A stretch of DNA of 12,067 nt from Candidatus Bathyarchaeota archaeon (lineage in GTDB: Archaea; Thermoproteota; Bathyarchaeia; Bathyarchaeales; DTEX01), in NCBI GenBank assembly GCA_003601695.1, contig PIYH01000030.1:1-12067 (forward strand), written 5' to 3'. Positions 1-5,730 of this stretch are shown here, in pieces; the first letter of the stretch is position 1, and each line of letters begins with the position of its first letter. The notes beneath the pieces were generated by a model that had not been told where the DNA came from, did not search any database, and saw only the letters and a program-made list of their open reading frames with translations. The position numbers and the translations under genes were made by a program.

Positions 1-20
1 AGCTAGGCTAGGCAGGGGGT

Positions 21-272
21 GTGAGAGGGTTTATCATGAACTACAAGGTTCACTTAGCATGTGATGGCGAGGCTGAGATGCCGCTGGCTTTCAGGGCTGC
101 ACCTGTAAATGAGCATGACAGCAAGCGGTTCATACTCTTCATGGAGGGAATAAAGGTCAAGCGTGTTGTTGGAAGGTCCAGAGCAGACCTAAAGAGGTTC
201 ACGCGGATCAGGCTTACGACACGACACGCTTACGACACGCATATACTGGAGAGTTTTGAGATGAGTTCATAG
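21..272 (+). pseudogene. Degenerate DDE transposase fragment (IS4/IS5-like)
   Basis: This 83-residue frame opens at a GTG and carries the segment YKVHLACDGEAEMPLAF followed by PVNEHDSKRF. That matches the region of IS4/IS5-type DDE transposases lying between the first and second catalytic Asp (consensus roughly YK-H---D-E--LP-AF---PAN-ND). A second family-like piece, HAYDTHIL at residues 69-76, resembles the ADKAYD box that holds the second Asp, but the Asp position is occupied by Arg-His. Family members are about 300 residues or more, so both ends are missing. There is an in-frame TAG at 9-11 just upstream and a short direct duplication (11-mer at 213-223 and 229-239) where the protein departs from the family. 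I read it as a dead insertion-sequence remnant. The IS family is uncertain, and no terminal inverted repeats are visible because the element runs off the window start. Confidence 0.55.
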
Positions 273-284
273 ATTCTTCTAATT

Positions 285-1478
285 TTAGGAGGTACAACTA
301 TTGACAAATTTAGATTCGTCTTTGAGCATTAATGCTGTTAAGAGAGCCATACTCATGAATATAGCTAAGAGATAAAATACTGTGTGAATATTGTAGTTGT
401 CCCAGAGAAATCCTCCGATTAAAGGACCTATAGTCGTTCCTGAACGAACCGATGTGAGCCTTATCCCCACGGCTAATCCTCTCTTCTCACGCGGGAATAT
501 CTCAGCTATGTACATGTTCGAAGACGGCCAAGTTGCACTCCATAACCCGTAGATTCCCATATAGATAAAGAGGCTAAGCAAGTAATCATTAGTAACAGTG
601 AAGAGCACGTACAAGATAGGAATTGGAAGAACGCTGAAGACCATGGTTTTCTTTCGCCCAATTTTGTCTGATAGAAATCCGCTTGAAGGCTGGGATATCA
701 GGTTAGCCAGCCCCATTCCAGCCGAGAAGAATATTCCAACCTCCGTCTCCGTCTTTCCAAACTGCTCAGTTAGATAAAATGGAAAGATCGTTGAAAGTGC
801 TCCAATTGACATATTCGCTATTATATGCAGAATTATGAAAAATGCTAAAGGTGAAGCTACCTGTCTGATTGAGAATTTAACTTTTTCTATATCAGCCTCA
901 TAGAATCTTTTAGTGCTTTCAGGAAGAAATAGACTTATGAGCATGTATAGAGCTGCAAGGGTGCATATAAAATAAAAGAAGAAGTTCCATCCATAATTGT
1001 CAACTACTAATCCTCCTATAAGTGGACCTATCAACCCTCCTATCGGCCACGCAGTATTCATCAACCCGAAGACTTCCCCGGCTGATTCCCTATTTGAAAG
1101 GTCAATTATCATAGCCGCCCTAGACGATACAAACAAGGATACAGAAATGATATTTAGACTTGCATAAATTATAGTTTCAAACCATCTTTGGGCCGACATA
1201 AATAGCAAAGGAGTGATTAACTGAGCTACGCCGCTTAACACTATTACTTTTCGCCGTCCGTATTTATCGGAAAGATATCCGCCTAGGATCATCGTAAAAG
1301 TTGCTGAAGCATTACTAATAAACAGGACAATTCCCACCTCAAAGACCGAAGCACCCAAGCTTCTAATGAAGAGCGGGATAAATACATATGTCGAATAAAA
1401 AATGGTAGATATGAAGATATTTGCCGCGAATAGAAGAGCTAAGCCCCTCTTATCATAGATCATCCAAATCTCATCCAC
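285..1478 (-). CDS. Major facilitator superfamily transporter
   Basis: A 397-residue inner-membrane protein with about twelve hydrophobic segments, the usual MFS length. The loop 2-3 signature (motif A) is clear at residues 66-77 (GGYLSDKYGRRK) and is repeated in the second half at 266-277 (SSGFLSDKIGRKK region), reflecting the internal duplication of the family. A charged central loop at about 185-205 joins the two six-helix bundles. The annotated start is a GTG; an ATG five codons later (1461-1463) is an alternative. A TATA-like element at 1510-1519 would place transcription start about ten bases before the GTG, which favours it slightly. The overall look is of the drug-efflux-like MFS_1 group, but no residue pattern here fixes the substrate. 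It is transcribed alone, divergent from the methyltransferase gene. Family assignment is firm; substrate and direction of transport are unknown. Confidence 0.93.
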   Translation of the reverse strand: MDEIWMIYDKRGLALLFAANIFISTIFYSTYVFIPLFIRSLGASVFEVGIVLFISNASATFTMILGGYLSDKYGRRKVIVLSGVAQLITPLLFMSAQRWFETIIYASLNIISVSLFVSSRAAMIIDLSNRESAGEVFGLMNTAWPIGGLIGPLIGGLVVDNYGWNFFFYFICTLAALYMLISLFLPESTKRFYEADIEKVKFSIRQVASPLAFFIILHIIANMSIGALSTIFPFYLTEQFGKTETEVGIFFSAGMGLANLISQPSSGFLSDKIGRKKTMVFSVLPIPILYVLFTVTNDYLLSLFIYMGIYGLWSATWPSSNMYIAEIFPREKRGLAVGIRLTSVRSGTTIGPLIGGFLWDNYNIHTVFYLLAIFMSMALLTALMLKDESKFVNSCTS

Positions 1479-1509
1479 ACTTTAGAAAACCCATAATTCA
1501 TCACGTCCT

Positions 1510-1519
1510 AATATAAATT
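1510..1519 (-). promoter_or_regulatory. TATA box of the MFS transporter gene
   Basis: Read on the minus strand this is AATTTATATT, an archaeal TATA-like element in an AT-rich stretch. Its centre lies about 36 bases before the GTG start, so transcription would begin about ten bases upstream of the start codon and give a very short leader. There is no clear BRE. Confidence 0.45.
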
Positions 1520-1665
1520 TTTGAAGATTATTCATTCTCCAAAGTATATTGGGAGAGAGCCGAATCTGGTCTAAATGTATTGAGACTAAAAAGGATCTTC
1601 AAAGAAAGAACATATCAAAGGGGAGAGAGGAATAAGTAATCAGCAATCTAAGCTTGGAAGAAATA

Positions 1666-1737
1666 TTTAGTTAACCTCAGCACCAGTTCGTACATCACCC
1701 TTTCAGAGAGGCGCATGCTCCTCATCGGTTAACTAAA
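1666..1737. repeat. 11-bp perfect inverted repeat with 50-nt loop
   Basis: The arms TTTAGTTAACC (1666-1676) and GGTTAACTAAA (1727-1737) are exact reverse complements, 50 bases apart. The enclosed segment is more GC-rich than the surrounding sequence. It could be a structured RNA, an operator pair or a remnant of a small mobile element. It does not fit a tRNA because the terminal stem is too long and there is no T-arm. Confidence 0.5.
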
Positions 1738-1826
1738 GGCTTTAAGCCTCGGAGAAGATTAAAGCAAAGATAGATTTAAGGATTGCCTCTCCAGAATAAT
1801 GAAATAAAAATTCTGAGGCCCCTTCT

Positions 1827-2504
1827 TTGAAGCACCGCAGACATGAAATCCCGAGATATTCAAAGAAGATAAAATTCGGAGACTTAACGCTCCATATATC
1901 TAATAACGTTTACGAACCAGCAGAAGATACATTTCTGATTGCTAAAAATCTTAAGGCTGAAGGTTTAGTTCTCGATATGGGAACTGGATGTGGAATACTC
2001 TCAATCCTTGCGGCTTGCAAAGCTAAGCATGTCATCGCTGTAGATATAAACCCGTATGCAGCTAAATGTGCAAAGCTAAATGTCGAAATAAATGAAGTGT
2101 CGAGTAAAGTTGATATCATCGTAGGAGATCTCTTTACGCCGTTGATTGAGAGACCTATCTTCGACATGATACTCTTTAACGCGCCCTATCTTCCCACTGA
2201 AGATTCTGAGCCTAAAAGTCCCATTGAATATGCATGGTCGGGCGGAAGAGGCGGAAGAGAGGTTATTGACTCTTTTATTCGGCAGGCGCCTAAATACTTG
2301 AAGGTTGGTGGAAAGATACTTATTGTTCAATCATCCCTCTCAAATGTGGAGAAAACGATTAGAGAATTCAGTAAGCAGGGGTTTCAGGTGAGAATAATCG
2401 ATAGGCAGAATCTTTTCTTCGAAACCATCGTTCTCATCGAAGTCTTTAAGGATATGTTATCGGAAGATATATCTGTATCTAACAGAAAAGAAAAATTTGC
2501 ATGA
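1827..2504 (+). CDS. HemK2/PrmC-like release-factor glutamine methyltransferase
   Basis: A 225-residue class I SAM-dependent methyltransferase. The leader segment VYEPAEDTFLIAKNL (residues 28-42), SAM-binding motif I (DMGTGCG, residues 50-56), the acidic AVDINP at 71-76 and the tetrapeptide NAPY at 118-121, followed by SGGRGGREVID at 138-148, are characteristic of the archaeal/eukaryotic HemK2 (Mtq2, N6AMT1) group. These enzymes N5-methylate the glutamine of the GGQ motif in translation termination factor aRF1, usually with a Trm112 partner. The usual active-site tetrapeptide is NPPY; here the second residue is Ala. The start is a TTG preceded by GAGG (1815-1818), eight bases upstream; no ATG or GTG lies near the expected N-terminus, so TTG is the best choice. 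It sits 44 bases before the NrdD-like gene and could share its transcript. Function is inferred from family resemblance. Confidence 0.85.
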   Translation: MKHRRHEIPRYSKKIKFGDLTLHISNNVYEPAEDTFLIAKNLKAEGLVLDMGTGCGILSILAACKAKHVIAVDINPYAAKCAKLNVEINEVSSKVDIIVGDLFTPLIERPIFDMILFNAPYLPTEDSEPKSPIEYAWSGGRGGREVIDSFIRQAPKYLKVGGKILIVQSSLSNVEKTIREFSKQGFQVRIIDRQNLFFETIVLIEVFKDMLSEDISVSNRKEKFA

Positions 2505-2548
2505 ATAGTTTAGTTCACTAAGTCTCCATGTAGGTCTCACAAGTTATA

Positions 2549-4780
2549 GTGGGAGTTTTAGTCTTGAAAAGAAGGTTAGGAGCAAAGATCCTTAGAGCAG
2601 TCGCATCACCTCTTAGACTTAATATTCTCAGAATGCTATACGATAGAGGCTCGCTCTCATACACGGAGATAATGAATAACCTAAAGTTAAGCCCAAGTAG
2701 AGATGCAGGTAGATTTGCATATCACCTAAAAACCCTAACAAGTATGAATCTAATAGCATCTGACCCAAACTCTAGGAAATACTACATCACAGAGCTCGGT
2801 AGAAGTCTAGTTGAATTCGCCGATGATATTGAAAACAGCATATATGGAGAACAGATGCTTGTGAGAACCTCACGCTTGGCAATTGAAAGATTTGACCGAA
2901 ATAAAATTGCTGAATCCCTCGTCAGAGAAGCAAGTGTTCCAGCTGATCTTGCTCAGAAAATCGCAAGGGAAGCTGAAAGAAGACTCCTTAAGCTCGGAAC
3001 AAAGTACCTAACAGCACCTCTGATTCGAGAATTCGTTAATGCAATACTGATTGAGAAAGGGTTGGAGGAGTATCGCCATAAAATGACACGCCTCGGCTTT
3101 CCAGTATATGATGTCACTCTCATAATGAAGGAGTTAAGCAGAAAATCAGCTGATGTCGAAGACGTTCAAATTATAGCTGGCAGGAGAGTCATGGGTGAGT
3201 ACACCCTCCTTAATGTCCTGCCTAGAAAAGTAGCGGACGCCCACATCTCCGGAGAGATTCATATAACCAATCTTGGATCGTGGATTCTGAAGCCCAGCAT
3301 ATTTATGCATGACGCTAGGTTCTTCATTCAGTATGGTCTCCTACCCGGGTCTCCCTTAAAAATAAACGTGACAGAAAGACCTAAAAGTCTAAGATCTGCC
3401 TTCTCCCTGCTTATTAATGTCCTCCAATTAGCGGCTTCTGAAATATCCCTGGAGCAAGTCTTTGATTTCTTAAATGTCTTCTTAGCTCCCTTTGCTAAGG
3501 ATATGTCTCCTGAAGACATCAAAGAGGAGATCTCTCTTTTTCTAGCATCAATCAACTTAACTGTGCCGACGGAGGCATCATTCGGGCTTGAGATAGGCAT
3601 TCCCCAATTCTTAGCTGAGCATAAAGCCTTCGGATATGGAGGGCGAGAAGTAGGCATCTACGGAGACTTCATAGATGAAAGCTTACTGTTGGCCTCAGCA
3701 TTCCTGGAAGGCTTAAGGGAGAGTCTGGAGAAAAAGCCTCTGCTAAATCCAGCGGTCATAATTAAAATTAGAAATGGAATCCACGGCGAGTGTGAAGAGA
3801 TACTGAGATTGGCACATGAACTTGCTATTAATGGACTTCCATACTTCGCGAATCTTCTCCCCAAATATCAAAGATACGCATCCTACGCGGCTATGGGAGT
3901 TAGATTCATCGGTGACTGGAAAAGGGACTGGGAGATAGATACGATAAGAACTGGATGCATGGATGAAGTTATAGTTAATATTCCGAGGGCGGCTTACGAG
4001 TCTGATAAAGATGAAGATAAATTCTTTGAGAAGATTCAAGAATTTGTAGAAAAAGGTCTTGAGGCTTTGAGGATTAAGTATCATACAATTGAGAGCAGAG
4101 CTAACGAAGGACTTCTTCCCTTCCTCTTACAGAGGAAGGAGGGAGACTACTACTTCAGAATAGATAATTCTCTCTCGATCCTAAGTTTTGTGGGGTTGAA
4201 CGAAGCTCTTCAGTTCATGATTGGAGAAACAATTCAAGAGAGCTCCCACGCGCTTAGCTTCGCAGATAGAGTGATCTCCTTCCTAACTGACAATATTGAA
4301 AGATATGGCAGAAAAGCCGGTATGAGATTTAAGCTAGGGTTGCCATACGATTTCGAAGCTGCAACTAGGCTTGCTCAGCTAGACATCGAGAAATATGGGC
4401 TTGGAACGGTTCTCACACAGGGCGAAAGGGAAAGACCCTACTACACGAACCTTAACATAGTTCCTCATTATGCCGAAATTCCCCTCGAAGAATACTTAAA
4501 GATCGAATCTCACATGCAGAAGATTATTCCTGGAAGTCACTTAGCGAAGATCTCGCTCAGTAACCTTGAGGCATCACCGGAAGAACTCTTCTCAATAACA
4601 AGAAGTATAATCGACCACTATAACATAGGATTCTACACGTACGATCAGCCCCTAACGTACTGCAGTAACTGCCAAAGAACATGGCGAGGAAAACTACTGA
4701 AATGTCCCCTCTGTAAATCGGTAAATACCCTAATACAGTTCGAGAGGGAAACATCCCGATACAGGCTCGAAACAGTTTAA
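2549..4780 (+). CDS. HTH + ATP-cone + NrdD-like protein, probable catalytically dead reductase regulator
   Basis: A 743-residue protein with three parts. Residues about 8-85 form an ArsR-like winged helix (LRAVASPLRLNILRMLYD, recognition-helix region, wing, then YYITELG). Residues about 100-190 resemble the ATP-cone nucleotide-binding domain (RFDRNKIAESLVREA, later FVNAILIEKGLEEYRHKMTR). Residues about 210-743 follow the anaerobic class III ribonucleotide reductase NrdD: HITNLGSW, VIVNIPRAAY (about 474-483), FVGLNEAL, PYYTN, and a zinc ribbon with Cys 705, 708, 719 and 722. Key catalytic positions seem lost. The family MGCR motif that holds the thiyl-radical Cys reads MGVR (Val451), and the C-terminal glycyl-radical segment (R-V-C/T-G-Y) reads ERETSRY (732-738), with the protein ending at 743. 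Family NrdD needs both residues plus the activase NrdG; no nrdG is in the window. I infer a nucleotide-responsive DNA-binding regulator rather than an enzyme. The GTG at 2549 is the longest start; a TTG at 2564 with GGGAG eight bases upstream may be the real one. Confidence 0.82.
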   Translation: MGVLVLKRRLGAKILRAVASPLRLNILRMLYDRGSLSYTEIMNNLKLSPSRDAGRFAYHLKTLTSMNLIASDPNSRKYYITELGRSLVEFADDIENSIYGEQMLVRTSRLAIERFDRNKIAESLVREASVPADLAQKIAREAERRLLKLGTKYLTAPLIREFVNAILIEKGLEEYRHKMTRLGFPVYDVTLIMKELSRKSADVEDVQIIAGRRVMGEYTLLNVLPRKVADAHISGEIHITNLGSWILKPSIFMHDARFFIQYGLLPGSPLKINVTERPKSLRSAFSLLINVLQLAASEISLEQVFDFLNVFLAPFAKDMSPEDIKEEISLFLASINLTVPTEASFGLEIGIPQFLAEHKAFGYGGREVGIYGDFIDESLLLASAFLEGLRESLEKKPLLNPAVIIKIRNGIHGECEEILRLAHELAINGLPYFANLLPKYQRYASYAAMGVRFIGDWKRDWEIDTIRTGCMDEVIVNIPRAAYESDKDEDKFFEKIQEFVEKGLEALRIKYHTIESRANEGLLPFLLQRKEGDYYFRIDNSLSILSFVGLNEALQFMIGETIQESSHALSFADRVISFLTDNIERYGRKAGMRFKLGLPYDFEAATRLAQLDIEKYGLGTVLTQGERERPYYTNLNIVPHYAEIPLEEYLKIESHMQKIIPGSHLAKISLSNLEASPEELFSITRSIIDHYNIGFYTYDQPLTYCSNCQRTWRGKLLKCPLCKSVNTLIQFERETSRYRLETV
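2551..2555 (+). promoter_or_regulatory. Shine-Dalgarno GGGAG favouring the TTG start at 2564
   Basis: GGGAG ends eight bases before the TTG at 2564-2566, a good spacing, while the upstream GTG at 2549 has no convincing purine-rich site before it. If used, the NrdD-like protein would be five residues shorter and begin MKRRLGAKIL. Confidence 0.45.
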
Positions 4781-4783
4781 AAC

Positions 4784-4798
4784 AAAAAGTTTATCATA
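4784..4798 (+). promoter_or_regulatory. BRE/TATA promoter of RNase P RNA
   Basis: The purine run AAAAAG (4784-4789) followed by TTTATCATA (4790-4798) fits an archaeal BRE plus TATA box. Its centre is about 26 bases before the first base of the P1 helix at 4820, the standard archaeal distance, and it lies directly after the stop codon of the NrdD-like gene. Confidence 0.65.
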
Positions 4799-4819
4799 TA
4801 TTAAACGCTGATTTATTTA

Positions 4820-5129
4820 GGGGCTGGTGAGCTGACGGACGGCCGTCGGGCCGTAAGACCTGAGGAAACCTCGCCCACCGCACAGACCGCAACGCCGCAA
4901 GGCGTAGGGCGAGAGCCCTGGCTCCAGAACAGAAACGGAACGTCCACCCGGATCTGTGACGTTGAGGCGTGCTAAGTCGCCGAGTAGAACGGGTGGAAAC
5001 GGTGAAACGGTTGTCCTGCGGGGTGAAAGGGCGAATAGACGTCAATGAGTCTCTGTGTGAGACGCGGGTAGCCCGTATAGTCAAATGCCGTCTAAACAGA
5101 AGGCGGGTTACGATCAGCACACCAGCCCC
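4820..5129 (+). ncRNA. rnpB: RNase P RNA, archaeal type A-like
   Basis: This is the catalytic RNA of ribonuclease P, which removes 5' leaders from tRNA precursors. The ends pair perfectly as helix P1: GGGGCTGGTG (4820-4829) with CACCAGCCCC (5120-5129). P3 is a hairpin (4839-4844 with 4849-4854). Conserved region I appears as GAGGAAA at 4862-4868, conserved region V as ACAGAAGGCGGGTTACGATC (5097-5115 area), and P4 pairs 4870-4875 with 5102-5107. The specificity domain has two tetraloop hairpins, GCAA (4892-4905) and GAGA (4906-4919), then AACAGAAACGG, and a GGTGAAACGG element ends at 5010. The S-domain is present, so this is not the reduced Pyrobaculum-type RNA. The length of about 310 bases is normal for archaea. 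Open frames crossing this locus on the minus strand are spurious. Ends are set by P1 and could extend by a few bases. Confidence 0.95.
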
Positions 5130-5180
5130 ATAAAGAGTGAGTTGGATCATCCATTAGATTGATAAAACGATTGCCGTTGC

Positions 5181-5188
5181 CTTCTTTT
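5181..5188 (+). terminator. Possible T-rich terminator after RNase P RNA
   Basis: CTTCTTTT lies about 50 bases past the P1 3' strand and is the first pyrimidine/T run downstream. Archaeal RNA polymerase terminates at such T tracts without needing a hairpin. The call is weak because the run is short. Confidence 0.25.
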
Positions 5189-5312
5189 AGCTCAAGTAAT
5201 GTTTAGCATAGAAATTATGTCCGATTTTGACGGATATCGCATGATAAGAGCATTCTATCTTACGTTATGATACTGATTCATACTTGAACGCATGCTTCTT
5301 CTTGGACTTGTT

Positions 5313-5336
5313 CTTCTTTATGGTTTCATAAAGAGG
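5313..5336. terminator. Hairpin downstream of the KaiC/NitrOD5 unit
   Basis: CTTCTTTATG (5313-5322) pairs with CATAAAGAGG (5327-5336) across a four-base loop, ten pairs with one G-T wobble. It lies about 43 bases beyond the stop of the minus-strand 111-residue gene, so it could mark the 3' end of that transcript. There is no long T tract on either side, which makes termination uncertain. Confidence 0.3.
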
Positions 5337-5378
5337 TTAAAGACTAGATTTGGCGAAGATACCGGGGGGATTGTGGGT

Positions 5379-5714
5379 CTACTTAACGCTTTTTAAGAAT
5401 TCTCTAAACGCTTTTTTAACTGCCTTTGAGAAGTTAAAATCTTCTATGCTGGAGTATTCTATTCCGATCTTCATGGACAATATCCGTAGTATTCTCTCCT
5501 CGAATATATTTGCTGTCCAAGAACCGAATACCTCCTCCAGTTTTTCAGCGAAGAGCTCTGGCTTCTCTCCCATCTCGCTTCTCTTAACCTGTGAATTCAG
5601 CTCCATAAAACGGAGAACTATCTCACCGAAATCTAAGCCTTCAAGTATAGCTTGTATCAAGATTCTATTAAATTCTCTCTTGGCTTTTATTATCTTTTCA
5701 TTGGTTGATCGCAT
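5379..5714 (-). CDS. Small NitrOD5-like protein paired with KaiC-family ATPase
   Basis: A 111-residue soluble, mostly helical, charged protein with no membrane segment. The pattern ILIQAILEGLDFGEIVLRFM, then KPELFAEKLEEVFGSWTANI, then EERILRILSMKIGIEY, resembles the NitrOD5 (Nitrososphaera output domain 5) family of small archaeal proteins: a helical lead, a P-E-x-F-x-x-x-L-x-x-x-F-G block and a closing helix with L-x-L-x-I-G. It starts with ATG 16 bases after the KaiC-family stop codon on the same strand, so the two are almost certainly co-transcribed. This pairing suggests an output or partner role for the ATPase. Its biochemical function is unknown. The opposite strand carries a longer open frame across the same place, but that frame has low-complexity Ser/Leu content and no motif, so this frame is preferred. 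Family resemblance was judged by eye. Confidence 0.65.
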   Translation of the reverse strand: MRSTNEKIIKAKREFNRILIQAILEGLDFGEIVLRFMELNSQVKRSEMGEKPELFAEKLEEVFGSWTANIFEERILRILSMKIGIEYSSIEDFNFSKAVKKAFREFLKSVK

Positions 5715-5730
5715 TATTTTTTCAGCTCTC

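Larger units (their letters stand above)
1479..1826. other. Divergent intergenic region with inverted repeats
   Basis: These 348 bases separate two divergent genes. Beyond the MFS promoter I see an 11-base perfect inverted repeat (1666-1676 and 1727-1737), followed at once by the odd palindrome AGGCTTTAAGCCT at 1737-1749, and two copies of GGGAGAGAG at 1551-1559 and 1621-1629. A 40-codon open frame on the plus strand around 1517-1636 has no start codon near its beginning and no recognisable motif, so I do not call it a gene. A weak TATA-like stretch at 1772-1780 could serve the methyltransferase gene. Confidence 0.6.

Noticed and set aside
1666..1737. tRNA-like reading of the 72-base inverted-repeat element
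   Set aside because: The 11-bp terminal stem, the lack of a T-arm and the lack of an anticodon stem do not fit a tRNA.
4794..5150. 118-codon minus-strand open frame
   Set aside because: It lies across the RNase P RNA, and its Arg/Thr/Ser-rich translation reflects RNA structure rather than protein coding.
5291..5395. 34-codon plus-strand ORF (MLLLGLVLLYGFIKRLKTRF and onward) with a hydrophobic start
   Set aside because: It is short, has no ribosome-binding site or clear promoter, contains the 5313-5336 hairpin, and its end overlaps the minus-strand NitrOD5-like gene.
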